Shown piece after piece: positions 37,188 to 46,774 of a DNA stretch of 64,000 bases. Below the pieces are notes generated by a model, which saw only the letters and a program-made list of their open reading frames with translations, was not told the origin of the DNA and made no database searches. The stretch is from NCBI RefSeq assembly GCF_025153525.1, contig NZ_JANZNR010000002.1, positions 496,001 to 560,000 on the forward strand. Direction: 5' to 3'. Both the position numbers and the translations under genes were made by a program. This stretch comes from Psychroserpens sp. SPM9 (GTDB lineage Bacteria; Bacteroidota; Bacteroidia; Flavobacteriales; Flavobacteriaceae). Every line of letters begins with the position of its first letter. Position 1 is the first letter of the stretch.

Positions 37188-38111
37188 ATGATTTCAAATT
37201 TTTTTAGCAAAGCAAAACCAATTCATTACATCGTTGTAAGCATTATGCTGTTGCTGGTTTTTGTGCTGACTAGAATTAAAGCCTTTTCAGAAGACGCCAA
37301 TCTGTACACGTTTGTAGAGCAAACAGGTGTTTTTTTAATCTGTTTATTTTCTGTTTTTGTATTCGATTTTTTAGTAACACGAAACAGCTTAACCAAAAAA
37401 AACAGTTATAATATTTTTCTTTTTGTATTGTTTTTTGCCATTATTCCTCCAACCATTTTAAATTCCCAAATCATTGTTGCCAATCTATTTGTTTTATTAG
37501 CAATGAGACGATTAATTAGTTTAAGGACTCAAAAAGACATCAAGAAAAAACTCTTCGATGCATCGGTGTGGGTTTCGGTTGCAACATTATTTTATTTTTG
37601 GTCGTCGCTATTTTTTATATTGGTTCTTGCAGCGCTTTTAATTTATGCCATTACCGACTTAAAAAATTATATTATTCCTTTAATCGGAATTACAACCGTA
37701 GCTGTAATAGCAGTGTCTTATCTGATTATTTCTGAAATTAATATTGTTGATTTTGCCAGTGGTTTATTTGATTTTAGCTTTGATTTTAGTGCCTTAAATT
37801 CCAAACAAATTATTGTAGGATCCACCTTAATATTATCTTTTGGACTCTGGGCGTTGTTCTATTATATAAAAAATATCAGGTCTCAAATGAAAAGTTACAG
37901 GCCATCATTTAAACTAATAATAATATCTGCTATCATAGGATTAGGAATTCTAGCTGTAGCACCTTCTAAAGACGGAAGCGAGTTTATCTTTTTATTTGCA
38001 CCTTTGTCAATTATTATGACCAATTATATAGAAGTCATCACCGAAAACTGGTTTAAAGAAACCTTACTTTGGGTCATTGTTTTAACACCAATTGCGATGT
38101 TAATGTTGTAG
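37188..38111 (+). CDS. DUF6427 family membrane protein
   Basis: A 307-residue integral membrane protein with about eight hydrophobic segments and few conserved polar residues beyond short KKxLFDAS and APSKDGSEF stretches. I assign it to DUF6427 from its neighbourhood (DUF6341, upp, DUF4254, GT9), which I recall as conserved in Flavobacteriia. The function is unknown. Its 3' end overlaps the convergent upp gene by 12 bases. Confidence 0.75.
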   Translation: MISNFFSKAKPIHYIVVSIMLLLVFVLTRIKAFSEDANLYTFVEQTGVFLICLFSVFVFDFLVTRNSLTKKNSYNIFLFVLFFAIIPPTILNSQIIVANLFVLLAMRRLISLRTQKDIKKKLFDASVWVSVATLFYFWSSLFFILVLAALLIYAITDLKNYIIPLIGITTVAVIAVSYLIISEINIVDFASGLFDFSFDFSALNSKQIIVGSTLILSFGLWALFYYIKNIRSQMKSYRPSFKLIIISAIIGLGILAVAPSKDGSEFIFLFAPLSIIMTNYIEVITENWFKETLLWVIVLTPIAMLML

Positions 38112-38759
38112 TTTTTTTCCGAAAGCTAAATCACCAGCATCGCCTAAACCAGGAACAATATAACCTTTGTCACTTAAAGTTTTGTCTACAGCAGCAATCC
38201 ACAAATGGGTATCCTTTCCGAAGTGATTATTAACATAATCTACACCGTCTTGAGCACCAATCACACTTACCAGATGAATATTTTTTGGGGTTCCAAAAGG
38301 CTTTAAGGCTTCAAAAGTTGCCACCATAGATTGTCCGCTTGCCAACATAGGATCAGCCAGAATAAGTGTTTTTCCTTCCAAACTCGGGCAAGCCAGATAC
38401 TCTACAATAATTTCAAAGGTTTCAGGGTTGTCTTTATGATGTCTGTAAGCCGAAATAAATGCGTTTTCAGCATCATCAAAATAATTAAGAAGTCCGCTAT
38501 GAAGTGGCACTCCAGCTCTTAAAATTGAGCATAAAACGATCTCATCATTATAAATATGAGTGTCACTTTTACCCAATGGCGTTGTAATTGTTTTAGGACT
38601 ATAATCTAAAGTTTTACTCATCTCATAGCAAAGCACTTCACCTATGCGTTCAATATTACGTCTAAAACGCATACGATCGGTTTGAATGTTGGCATCTCTG
38701 ATTTCAGAAATAAAAGAATTTAAAATAGATTGTTCTTTAGACAGATTATGAATATGCAT
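38100..38759 (-). CDS. upp: Uracil phosphoribosyltransferase
   Basis: A 219-residue type I phosphoribosyltransferase. The PRPP-binding motif is LILADPMLASGQSM, the uracil-binding end is YIVPGLGDAGDLAFG, and SILRAGVPLHSG is also conserved. It makes UMP from uracil and PRPP in pyrimidine salvage. The N-terminus MHIHNLSKEQS is usual for Bacteroidota Upp. It is divergent from the DUF4254 gene, with a gap of 71 bases. Confidence 0.96.
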   Translation of the reverse strand: MHIHNLSKEQSILNSFISEIRDANIQTDRMRFRRNIERIGEVLCYEMSKTLDYSPKTITTPLGKSDTHIYNDEIVLCSILRAGVPLHSGLLNYFDDAENAFISAYRHHKDNPETFEIIVEYLACPSLEGKTLILADPMLASGQSMVATFEALKPFGTPKNIHLVSVIGAQDGVDYVNNHFGKDTHLWIAAVDKTLSDKGYIVPGLGDAGDLAFGKKLQH

Positions 38760-38803
38760 AGCTTTGCGTTACTTTTATAAACGCTAAAGTTAATAAATAC
38801 CCA

Positions 38804-38811
38804 TATATTTG
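38804..38811 (+). promoter_or_regulatory. Putative -7 box upstream of DUF4254 gene
   Basis: TATATTTG fits TAnnTTTG and lies 19 bases before the ATG. No -33 TTG is at the usual distance. Confidence 0.4.
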
Positions 38812-38830
38812 CACTTTAAAATTTTATATT

Positions 38831-39439
38831 ATGTTTTCAGAAAAGGCTAATAACATATTTCAAGATGTGATTAAGAAATATCATATCGTCAATACGGTTG
38901 ACCAACCATTTAATAATGCATACGACAAAGACGCTAATCTTTTAGAACATTTACTGTATAGAAAGTGCTGGATAGATACCGTTCAATGGCATTATGAAGA
39001 TATTATAAGAGATCCACAAATAGATCCTGTTGCTGCTTTAAAACTGAAACGTCAAATAGATGCTTCCAATCAGGACCGAACAGATATGGTCGAATATATA
39101 GACAGTTATTTTCTTGATAAATATAAAGATGTTACTCCTAAATCTGATGCCACAATTAATACTGAAAGTCCGGCTTGGGGAATTGATAGATTATCAATTT
39201 TAGCACTTAAAATCTATCATATGAATGAAGAGGCTACACGTGTAGATGCTTCTGAAGCGCATCGTGAGGCTTGTCAGAAAAAATTAAATATCTTATTAGA
39301 GCAACGTGTCGATTTATCTACCGCTATTGATACGCTTTTAGATGATATTCACAATGGTGATAAGTACATGAAAGTGTATAAGCAAATGAAAATGTATAAT
39401 GACGACGAGCTAAACCCTGTGCTACGTTCACAAAAATAA
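38831..39439 (+). CDS. DUF4254 domain-containing protein
   Basis: A 202-residue soluble, largely helical protein. The motifs EHLLYRKCWIDTVQWHYED, RQIDASNQDRTD, and WGIDRLSILALKIYHM fit DUF4254, a family of unknown function that often lies next to a GT9-type heptosyltransferase gene, as here. A role in LPS core assembly is possible from context only. A hairpin repeat separates it from the GT9 gene. Confidence 0.85.
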   Translation: MFSEKANNIFQDVIKKYHIVNTVDQPFNNAYDKDANLLEHLLYRKCWIDTVQWHYEDIIRDPQIDPVAALKLKRQIDASNQDRTDMVEYIDSYFLDKYKDVTPKSDATINTESPAWGIDRLSILALKIYHMNEEATRVDASEAHREACQKKLNILLEQRVDLSTAIDTLLDDIHNGDKYMKVYKQMKMYNDDELNPVLRSQK

Positions 39440-39448
39440 GGACACCTT

Positions 39449-39487
39449 ATCCTGAACTTGTTTCAGGATCTCATCTGATTTGTTGAG
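39449..39487. repeat. REP-like hairpin, copy A
   Basis: ATCCTGAA, loop CTTGT and TTCAGGAT form a perfect 8-bp hairpin followed by CTCAT, and a second weaker pair (CTCATCT with GAGATG) reaches the start of the GT9 gene. It belongs to a family with copies at 52.0, 53.0, 58.4 and 63.0 kb that share the stem pattern but differ in paired bases. Confidence 0.75.
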
Positions 39488-40507
39488 ATGCCAAAACCTA
39501 AACACATTCTAGTTATTCGTCTTTCAGCTATGGGAGATGTTGCTATGACTGTTCCTGTATTGCGCGCTTTTGTGACTCAATATCCCGAGGTGCATTTAAC
39601 GGTTTTAACCCAACCTTTTTTTAAACCATTATTTAGAGCTATTCCTAATGTTTCGGTTTATGAAGCCGATATTAAAGGAAAGCATAAAGGTGTTTTTGGG
39701 CTTTGGAAACTATCCAGAGCGCTTAAAGCTTTGCATTTTGATGCTGTTGCAGATTTACATAATGTATTGCGAAGTAAGATTTTAAAGGTCTTTTTCTTCG
39801 GAAAACCAATCGTGCAAATTGATAAAGGCCGACAAGAAAAAAAGGCCTTAGTAAACGGTCAATCTTTCAAAGCTCTTAAAACAACACATCAGCGTTATGC
39901 CGATGTTTTTGAAGCTTTAGGATTTCCTGTCGATTTAAGCCAACCTGTATTTCCGAAGAAAGCCAAATTAGATTCAAAATACCTCGAGCATATCGGAACC
40001 GATACGAAGCCATGGATTGGCATTGCGCCTTTTGCTGCTTTTGAAGGAAAGATGTACCCTTTAGATGCCTTAGAAACGGTTATTAGTCAACTTTCAAATT
40101 CTTATAAAATACTGCTCTTTGGCGCTGGAAACGAGGAAGCTCAAACCTTAGAATCAATTTCAAACCGATTTGACACTGTGGTGAATATGGCAGGCAAGTT
40201 TTCTTTCGAGCAAGAATTAGATATTATTTCTAATTTGGATGTGATGCTTGCTATGGATTCTGGTAATGCGCATCTTGCTGCTATGTTAGGTGTAAAGGTA
40301 ATTACTATTTGGGGTGTAACGCATCCTTATGCTGGTTTTCTGCCTTTTAATCAATCTATGGATACGGCACTTGTAGCCGATAGGAAGCAATATCCTAAAA
40401 TCCCTACATCAATTTATGGCAATTCCTTTCCAAAAGGATACGAAAATGCGATACGAACAGTAGCACCAAGCACTGTTGTTTCTAAGTTAGTGGCTAGTTT
40501 GAAATAA
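39488..40507 (+). CDS. Glycosyltransferase family 9 (heptosyltransferase-like)
   Basis: A 339-residue GT-B enzyme of family 9. The N-terminus KHILVIRLSAMGDVAMTVPVL is the family hallmark, and the C-terminal half has LAMDSGNAHLAAMLGVKVITIWG, the ADP-heptose-binding region. Members add heptose or related sugars to the LPS inner core. The start codon lies at the end of a hairpin repeat (GAGATG), so the repeat may affect translation. Donor sugar cannot be told. Confidence 0.92.
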   Translation: MPKPKHILVIRLSAMGDVAMTVPVLRAFVTQYPEVHLTVLTQPFFKPLFRAIPNVSVYEADIKGKHKGVFGLWKLSRALKALHFDAVADLHNVLRSKILKVFFFGKPIVQIDKGRQEKKALVNGQSFKALKTTHQRYADVFEALGFPVDLSQPVFPKKAKLDSKYLEHIGTDTKPWIGIAPFAAFEGKMYPLDALETVISQLSNSYKILLFGAGNEEAQTLESISNRFDTVVNMAGKFSFEQELDIISNLDVMLAMDSGNAHLAAMLGVKVITIWGVTHPYAGFLPFNQSMDTALVADRKQYPKIPTSIYGNSFPKGYENAIRTVAPSTVVSKLVASLK

Positions 40508-40535
40508 AAAAAGCCCCATTCCAGAAGAATGAGGC
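40505..40535 (-). terminator. Rho-independent terminator of the reductase gene
   Basis: On the minus strand GCCTCATTC, a 5-base loop and GAATGGGGC form a stem with one mismatch, followed by a run of seven T. It lies about 165 bases beyond the reverse-strand reductase gene. On the plus strand there is no T-run, so it is probably one-directional. The 160 bases between it and the gene show nothing I recognise. Confidence 0.65.
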
Positions 40536-40699
40536 AAGATTTAGAATTTTTAAGATAATCCCTAAGATTAAATTCTAATCAGAGACGAAGGTATTTTGAT
40601 TAATAGAATGCATCAAGAATTTGTAGGAATATCTACGTGATTTTCGACGAAACGCACTATAAATCCGATTAAAAACATAATAATCAGATGATTGGTATG

Positions 40700-41758
40700 C
40701 TAAACATCATCATAATCTACAAAAAGTGTTGGTGTTGTTGGTTGTGCCTGACAAGTTAATATCAGTCCTTCAGCTAATTCGCCATCGGTAAGAATATTAT
40801 TTTGGCGCATGGTTGCTTCCCCTTCAGTAATTCTAGCAATACAACTACTGCAAATACCACCTTGGCACGAATAAGGCGCATCAATATCTTCATCGAGAGC
40901 TGCCTCTAAAACCGTTTGTTTTTGCGACATTTCAAAACTAACCGTTTCATCATCTAACAAAACAGTAACCTTAGTTTTTCCACTTGCGACCGAAGCATTC
41001 TCATCAACGATTACTGGTTTGGCGGCTTTGAATAATTCAAAATGGATACGTTCTTCACTAATATCATGACTGGTAAGTACATCTTTTACGGAGTGAATCA
41101 TAGCTTCAGGACCACATAGGTAATAGGCATCCACATCAATATGCTTGTACTTGTTTTTCATCACATAATTCACTGTGCTTTTTTCAATACGACCAAACAT
41201 AGCATCTTCTTCATCAGATTGACTAAACACAAATTGTATCGAGAAGCGCGTACTATATTGATGTTGAAGTGCTAACAATTCGTTCAAAAACATAGTGTCT
41301 TTAGGGGTTTTGTTTCCGTAGACTAAAATAATTTTACTGAGTACTTCTTCTTCCAAAGCACATTTAATAATGCTCAATATAGGTGTGATACCACTTCCTG
41401 CTGCGAATAAGGCAACATTCTTAGTTTTAGAATCGTTAGGTTCAAATACAAAACGGCCTTTTGGAGGCGCGACCTCCAGCACATCACCTGCATTTAACTG
41501 GTGATTAGCATAGGCAGAAAAAGTACCATCTTCTACTTCTTTTACAGCCACTTTTAACAGGCCACTTTTTGGAGAGGAGCAAAGCGAATAATCCCTTCTA
41601 ACTTCTTGTCCGTTAATGGTTGTCTTTAAAGTGATATATTGTCCGGCTTTAAAATGAAAATCAGGGTTTAAATGTAGAGGAACATTAAAGGTGATGGTTA
41701 CAGATTTTTCGGTTTCCTTTGTAAGGTCTTGTATAGTGAGTTTATGAAATTGTGACAT
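40700..41758 (-). CDS. Ferredoxin-type NAD(P)H reductase (PaaE-like)
   Basis: A 352-residue three-domain flavoprotein: an FAD domain (about 1-105) with RRDYSLCSSP, an NAD domain with FAAGSGITPILSIIK and YLCGPEAMI, and a C-terminal 2Fe-2S domain with the plant-ferredoxin motif YSCQGGICSSC and a later TCQA. It resembles PaaE, the reductase of phenylacetyl-CoA oxygenase, but no paa oxygenase gene is near. A general electron-transfer role for an oxygenase or desaturase elsewhere is likely. The terminator beyond it fits a single-gene unit. Confidence 0.9.
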   Translation of the reverse strand: MSQFHKLTIQDLTKETEKSVTITFNVPLHLNPDFHFKAGQYITLKTTINGQEVRRDYSLCSSPKSGLLKVAVKEVEDGTFSAYANHQLNAGDVLEVAPPKGRFVFEPNDSKTKNVALFAAGSGITPILSIIKCALEEEVLSKIILVYGNKTPKDTMFLNELLALQHQYSTRFSIQFVFSQSDEEDAMFGRIEKSTVNYVMKNKYKHIDVDAYYLCGPEAMIHSVKDVLTSHDISEERIHFELFKAAKPVIVDENASVASGKTKVTVLLDDETVSFEMSQKQTVLEAALDEDIDAPYSCQGGICSSCIARITEGEATMRQNNILTDGELAEGLILTCQAQPTTPTLFVDYDDV

Positions 41759-41893
41759 TGATTTATTTTTTTGTAAAAATAAGAAATCGATTGTTGAGTT
41801 GTAATTTTATGGACATAATATGTAACAAAACAGAATTTAATTGCACTAATGTTTCATATTCTTAGAAAAACTGTCAAAACCCAACCAAGTAAC

Positions 41894-43369
41894 ATGAGAC
41901 TAAAACATTTTTTTAGCCTAGAATGGAAATCTTTTTTTAGATCAGCATCTTTTAAAATGAATTTAGCATTAAAAATAATTATGCTAATATTTGCCTTTAT
42001 AATGATTCTTTACTTTTTAGGATTGGGTGTTGGTGCTTTCTATCTTATCGAAAAGCACTTAGATGCCGATCCATTAGAAGTCGTCAACAGGTTTTTGATA
42101 TTTTATGTCTTCATCGATTTGGTGTTTCGCTATTTTTTGCAAAATATGCCCATAATAAACATCAAACCCTTATTATACTTGCCTATAAAAAAAGGGAAGG
42201 TTGTTAATTTTGCCTTGAATAAAACAATAATCTCCTTTTTTAATTGTGTTCATGCGTTCTTTTTTATTCCGTTTTCAATTGTTTTAGTTGTTGAAGGCTA
42301 TTCGATCGTTAATGTAATAGGCTGGCATCTGGCAATTATGGGACTTATCTTTTGCAACAACTTTATCAACGTGTTTGTTAATAATAAAGATGTTGTTTTT
42401 TACGGAATTATAGGCTCAATTATTACCCTTATCGGATTAGCTTATTATGATATTTTTGATATTACAGTTTATACAGCACCCGTTTTCCAAGCCTTTTACA
42501 ATTTACCTTATTTGGCTATAATTACTATTGCTTTAGCTATTGTATTGTACAAAACGGCTTTTACTTATTTTAGAAATAATTTCTACTTAGACGCTGGACT
42601 AGCAAAGAAAAATGTGGTTGCTCAAACAGAAGACTTCACATGGCTCAACAGGTTTGGAAGCATGTCTACCTTTTTGAAAAACGATATCAAACTCATTAAA
42701 AGAAACAAAAGGTCTAAAACAACTTTGATGATGAGTGTGATTTTCCTTTTTTACGGATTGCTCTTTTTTACAGGTGCCGTAGAAGCCTATGACGGTCCGT
42801 TTTGGAGAGTCTTTGCAGGAATATTTGTCACTGGAGGTTTCCTGTTTAGTTTCGGTCAGTTTGTGCCAAGTTGGGACAGTGCTTATTATCCGTTAATGAT
42901 GAGTCAAAACATAAAGTATAAAGAATATATTTCGTCTAAGTGGTACTTAATCGTTATTGCTACTATTGTATCTACCATACTTTCTTCCTTTTATCTTTAC
43001 TTCGGATGGCAGGCCTACGCAGCAGTAATCGTTGGAGGAATTTACAATGTTGGTGTTAATGCCCATATCGTACTTTGGGGAGGCGCTTACATCAAAACCC
43101 CAATTGACTTAACCTCCAATAAAAAAGCATTTGGAGATAAGAAAGCATTTAATATAAAAACCTTGCTATTAACCATTCCAAAAATTGTATTACCTATGAT
43201 TTTATACGCTATTGGTCATTTTGCAGTAGGCGAATTATTCGGATTTGCGCTCGTAGCCATTGTGGGACTAGCAGGCCTATTATTTAGAAATAAAGTATTT
43301 GATATTATTGAAAAAATATACAAATCTGAAAAGTATAAAACCTTGAAAGCTTATAAACAGACTAATTAA
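41894..43369 (+). CDS. DUF5687 family membrane protein (ABC-2-like permease)
   Basis: A 491-residue integral membrane protein with about 12 hydrophobic segments. The start MRLKHFFSLEWKSFFRSASFKMN and the internal KNDIKLIKRNKRSKTTLMM are typical of DUF5687. It lies two bases upstream of an ABC ATPase gene, so the pair likely forms an ABC-2 type exporter of unknown substrate. I chose this ATG because the family normally starts at MxxKxFLSLEWK; an ATG 15 codons earlier is possible. Confidence 0.85.
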   Translation: MRLKHFFSLEWKSFFRSASFKMNLALKIIMLIFAFIMILYFLGLGVGAFYLIEKHLDADPLEVVNRFLIFYVFIDLVFRYFLQNMPIINIKPLLYLPIKKGKVVNFALNKTIISFFNCVHAFFFIPFSIVLVVEGYSIVNVIGWHLAIMGLIFCNNFINVFVNNKDVVFYGIIGSIITLIGLAYYDIFDITVYTAPVFQAFYNLPYLAIITIALAIVLYKTAFTYFRNNFYLDAGLAKKNVVAQTEDFTWLNRFGSMSTFLKNDIKLIKRNKRSKTTLMMSVIFLFYGLLFFTGAVEAYDGPFWRVFAGIFVTGGFLFSFGQFVPSWDSAYYPLMMSQNIKYKEYISSKWYLIVIATIVSTILSSFYLYFGWQAYAAVIVGGIYNVGVNAHIVLWGGAYIKTPIDLTSNKKAFGDKKAFNIKTLLLTIPKIVLPMILYAIGHFAVGELFGFALVAIVGLAGLLFRNKVFDIIEKIYKSEKYKTLKAYKQTN

Positions 43370-43371
43370 TT

Positions 43372-44079
43372 ATGATAACAACAGCAAACCTTTCAAAAAC
43401 ATATGGCGACAAACAAGTTCTAAATATTGAACATTTAGAAATTCCTAAAGGCCAAAGCTTTGGTTTAGTAGGAAATAATGGTGCCGGAAAAACCACCTAT
43501 TTTAGTCTGCTTCTGGATCTTATTCAGCCAACAACGGGTCACATCAAAAACAATAACGTGTTAGTTCACGAAAGCGAAGACTGGAAACCATTTACTTCGG
43601 CATTTATTGATGAAACCTTTCTTATTGGTTATTTGACTCCCGAAGAATACTTTTATTTTATTGGCGAACTTCGTGGACAAAATAAAGCAGATGTTGATAG
43701 TTTAATCGCTCAGTTTGAAGACTTTTTTCACGGAGAAATTCTCGGTCAGAAAAAATACTTACGTGATTTAAGTAAGGGAAATCAGAAAAAAGCCGGAATT
43801 GTCGCTGCACTTATTGGAAATCCAGAAGTCATCATCTTAGATGAACCTTTTGCAAATTTAGATCCAACCACGCAAATTCGTCTAAAAGGCATCATTAAAA
43901 ACCTAGCCGAAAAGCAAGGGGTAACAGTCCTCGTCTCAAGTCACGATTTAATGCATGTTACAGAGGTTTGTGAGCGAATTGTTGTTTTAGAAAAAGGAGC
44001 AGTTGTTAAAGACTTGGCAACTAATGAAGCGACATTAAAAGAATTGGAGGCTCATTTCTCAGGTTCTGAGGTTATTTAA
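43372..44079 (+). CDS. ABC transporter ATP-binding protein
   Basis: A 235-residue ABC ATPase. Walker A is GNNGAGKTT, the signature is LSKGNQKKAG in place of the usual LSGGQ, and Walker B is VIILDEPFANLDP followed by the switch His in SSHDLMH. The KGN signature is common in ABC-2 export ATPases. It powers the DUF5687 permease encoded just upstream. Confidence 0.95.
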   Translation: MITTANLSKTYGDKQVLNIEHLEIPKGQSFGLVGNNGAGKTTYFSLLLDLIQPTTGHIKNNNVLVHESEDWKPFTSAFIDETFLIGYLTPEEYFYFIGELRGQNKADVDSLIAQFEDFFHGEILGQKKYLRDLSKGNQKKAGIVAALIGNPEVIILDEPFANLDPTTQIRLKGIIKNLAEKQGVTVLVSSHDLMHVTEVCERIVVLEKGAVVKDLATNEATLKELEAHFSGSEVI

Positions 44080-44148
44080 GGTCACGCTTACATCTAAAAA
44101 CCTGTTGTTTTTCGACGATAATTCAAAAAGATGCTTATTTTTACAGCA

Positions 44149-44165
44149 TTGCATAATATATGCAA
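44149..44165. promoter_or_regulatory. Palindrome upstream of sprE (possible operator)
   Basis: TTGCATA, a 3-base centre and TATGCAA form a perfect inverted repeat about 38 bases before the sprE start, in the only sizeable gap of this stretch. It could bind a dimeric regulator, or be chance in AT-rich DNA. Confidence 0.35.
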
Positions 44166-44202
44166 GCGATTTTAGTTATAGTATTTACAAAAACTAAACC
44201 AC

Positions 44203-46764
44203 TTGAATACATCTTTAAAAGTCATAATATCACTACTTTGCCTTACAATTTTTGCAACGGGTTGTTCGCGAAAAAAAGACACGTTTATTAATCGGAATTT
44301 TCATGCTTTAGGTACCAAGTATAATATTTTATACAACGGTAATATCGCCTTAGAAAAAGGAAGAGAAACTGTTGATAATGCTGCCACAGATAATTTTTGG
44401 GAAATGCTGCCCATAGAGCGCATGCAGCTTACCGACGAAATTGTTTTACCAGGTCAATCTAAAAATCAGGATTTTGAACGTGCTGAAGAAAAAGCCATTA
44501 AGGCGGTTCAAAAGCATGGTATGAATATTAAAGGGAAAGAATACAATCCTCAAATAGATGAAGCTTATTTACTATTGGGACAAGCGCGCTATTTTGACCA
44601 ACGCTTTGTACCTGCCTTAGAAGCCTTCAACTATATTTTATACAAATATCCTGCGAGTGATAAGATTAATACGGCTAAGGTTTGGAGAGAGAAAACAAAT
44701 ATTCGTCTCGAAAATAACGAACTTGCTATAAAAAATCTGAAGCGCCTCTTAGACCAGGAAGCGCTTGACGACCAGGATTTGGCAGATGCCACAGCGATGT
44801 TGGCTCAGGCTTATATCAATGTCAAATCTAAAGACAGTGCTTTAACACAATTGGCAATTGCCGCTCAATACACTAAGAAAAGGAAAGAAGAAGCCCGTTT
44901 TAATTATATCATTGGTCAATTGTATAATGAATTTGGCGAAAAAGACAGCGCTAATATCGCATTCGATAAGGTGATTGATTTGCATCGTAAAATCCCAAGA
45001 CCTTACTACATCAATGCCCATTTAGCAAAATCGTATAACTTCGATATGGAAAATGGAGATCAAGTTGCGTTTTTAGATTATTTAACCGATTTGGAGGAAG
45101 ATCGTGAAAACCGCCCATTTTTAGATAAAATTTACTATCGCATTGCCGAATTCCATAGAGCAAATCAAAGGGACTCCATGGCGATTGCTTATTATAATAA
45201 GTCTTTGAGAACCAATTTAGGTGATAAAGAATTGATGTCACGAGATTATGAAACGCTTGGTGATATGAGTTTTGATAAAGCACAATACAAGATTGCGGGC
45301 GCTTATTATGATAGCACGATGACCAATATGAAGCTCAATTCTAGGCCGTATCGTATCATTCAAAGGAAACGAGAAAATCTAGATGACGTTATTTATTATG
45401 AAGATATTGCTCAGGTTAACGATAGTATTTTGAGATTAGTGAACCTTTCTGAAGCTGAAAGATTAACCTATTTTACAACCTATACTGAAGAATTAAAAGC
45501 CTTGGCAGAAGCCGAAAAGGAACGCAAGGAAGCCGAAGAACGTCAAAAGTCTAATGCTTCTGGTCTTAAAGCCTTTGATAGCAAAAATGCCAATCAAAAA
45601 GGGAAATCCACTCGTGATAATCCTGGAGGTTCCAACAGCGAATTTTACTTTTATAACCAAACGACTGTTGCCTACGGAAAAAATGAATTTATAAAAATCT
45701 GGGGTGATCGAGAGCTGAAAGATAATTGGCGATTGTCTGATACTAAAGCGCGAGGAAACACCAATACTGAAACGATTAACCTTGCTGATAACGCTTCAGA
45801 AGAAGAGCGTTTTGATCCGCAGTTTTATATAGCCACAATACCATCAGATCAAAAAGTAATTGACAGTTTGGCCAAAGAGCGAAACTATGCTTATTATCAA
45901 TTGGGTGTGATTTACAAGGAAAAATTTAAAGAGTATGAATTGGCTCGTGTCAAACTTGAAAACTTGCTGGAAAATAATCCCGAAGATCGTTTAATACTTC
46001 CTTCTAAATACAATTTACACAAAATATATACCGAATTAGGGCTAACAGCTAAAGCCGATGCGATGAAAAATGACATCGTAACAAATTATCCCGAATCGCG
46101 CTATGCAAAAATACTGTTGAACCCAAAATCTGAATTTGCCAAGGATGAAAATAGTCCAGAACGCTTGTACGAAGGTTTGTTCAAACAGTTTGGCGAGCAA
46201 AATTATGCCGAAGTTATCGCCCAATCAGAGGTGTATATTTCCCAGTTTGAAGGCGACCCAATAGTGCCTAAATTTGAAATTTTAAAAGCTTCAGCTAGCG
46301 GACGATTAAACGGATTTGAAGCCTACAAAAAGGGAGTTAATTTTGTGGCTTTAACCTATCCAAATTCCGAAGAAGGAAAACGCGCTCAAGAGATCATGCA
46401 AATGGTTATACCTATTTTAGCTAAAAAAGAATTTGTAAGTAATGACACTGCAAAGCATTTTAATGTACTTTACCCCTTTGCGAATGACGAAAAAGATCAA
46501 ATTGAAGATTTTGTCAAACAATTAGATGATGCCATTTCTAAAGTAAATTATTTTGAGCTGTCAACCTCTATAGATGTCTACGATCCTAATACCACTTTTG
46601 TGGTGGTTCATGGATTAACAAGCATTCAAGGAGCCTCTGGTTTTGCTGAAATCCTAAAAGAAAACAAAAACAAAATTGACCGAAATTTTTATTCAATTTC
46701 TTCGCCTAACTACGAAATTGTACAACGACATAAAAACTTAAACGAATACCTAGAATCTCAATAA
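44203..46764 (+). CDS. sprE: T9SS/gliding lipoprotein SprE (PorW)
   Basis: An 853-residue lipoprotein (lipobox ATGC, Cys21) rich in TPR-like helices. The opening SRKKDTFINRNFHALGTKYNILYNGN and the LPGQSKNQDFERAEEKAIKAV block are characteristic of SprE/PorW, which links core parts of the type IX secretion system and is needed for gliding and cargo export. A charged coiled region (ALAEAEKERKEAEERQ) lies mid-protein. The start is TTG; no closer ATG gives a signal peptide. It is 10 bases upstream of the bactofilin gene. It matches the T9SS cargo protein encoded at 25-27 kb. Confidence 0.92.
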   Translation: MNTSLKVIISLLCLTIFATGCSRKKDTFINRNFHALGTKYNILYNGNIALEKGRETVDNAATDNFWEMLPIERMQLTDEIVLPGQSKNQDFERAEEKAIKAVQKHGMNIKGKEYNPQIDEAYLLLGQARYFDQRFVPALEAFNYILYKYPASDKINTAKVWREKTNIRLENNELAIKNLKRLLDQEALDDQDLADATAMLAQAYINVKSKDSALTQLAIAAQYTKKRKEEARFNYIIGQLYNEFGEKDSANIAFDKVIDLHRKIPRPYYINAHLAKSYNFDMENGDQVAFLDYLTDLEEDRENRPFLDKIYYRIAEFHRANQRDSMAIAYYNKSLRTNLGDKELMSRDYETLGDMSFDKAQYKIAGAYYDSTMTNMKLNSRPYRIIQRKRENLDDVIYYEDIAQVNDSILRLVNLSEAERLTYFTTYTEELKALAEAEKERKEAEERQKSNASGLKAFDSKNANQKGKSTRDNPGGSNSEFYFYNQTTVAYGKNEFIKIWGDRELKDNWRLSDTKARGNTNTETINLADNASEEERFDPQFYIATIPSDQKVIDSLAKERNYAYYQLGVIYKEKFKEYELARVKLENLLENNPEDRLILPSKYNLHKIYTELGLTAKADAMKNDIVTNYPESRYAKILLNPKSEFAKDENSPERLYEGLFKQFGEQNYAEVIAQSEVYISQFEGDPIVPKFEILKASASGRLNGFEAYKKGVNFVALTYPNSEEGKRAQEIMQMVIPILAKKEFVSNDTAKHFNVLYPFANDEKDQIEDFVKQLDDAISKVNYFELSTSIDVYDPNTTFVVVHGLTSIQGASGFAEILKENKNKIDRNFYSISSPNYEIVQRHKNLNEYLESQ

Positions 46765-46774
46765 ACTTAGACCT

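Noticed and set aside
40536-40699. Possible short gene in the gap after the GT9 gene (minus strand MFLIGFIVRFVEN...)
   Set aside because: The frame is only about 20 codons, with no promoter or family match; it is likely non-coding.
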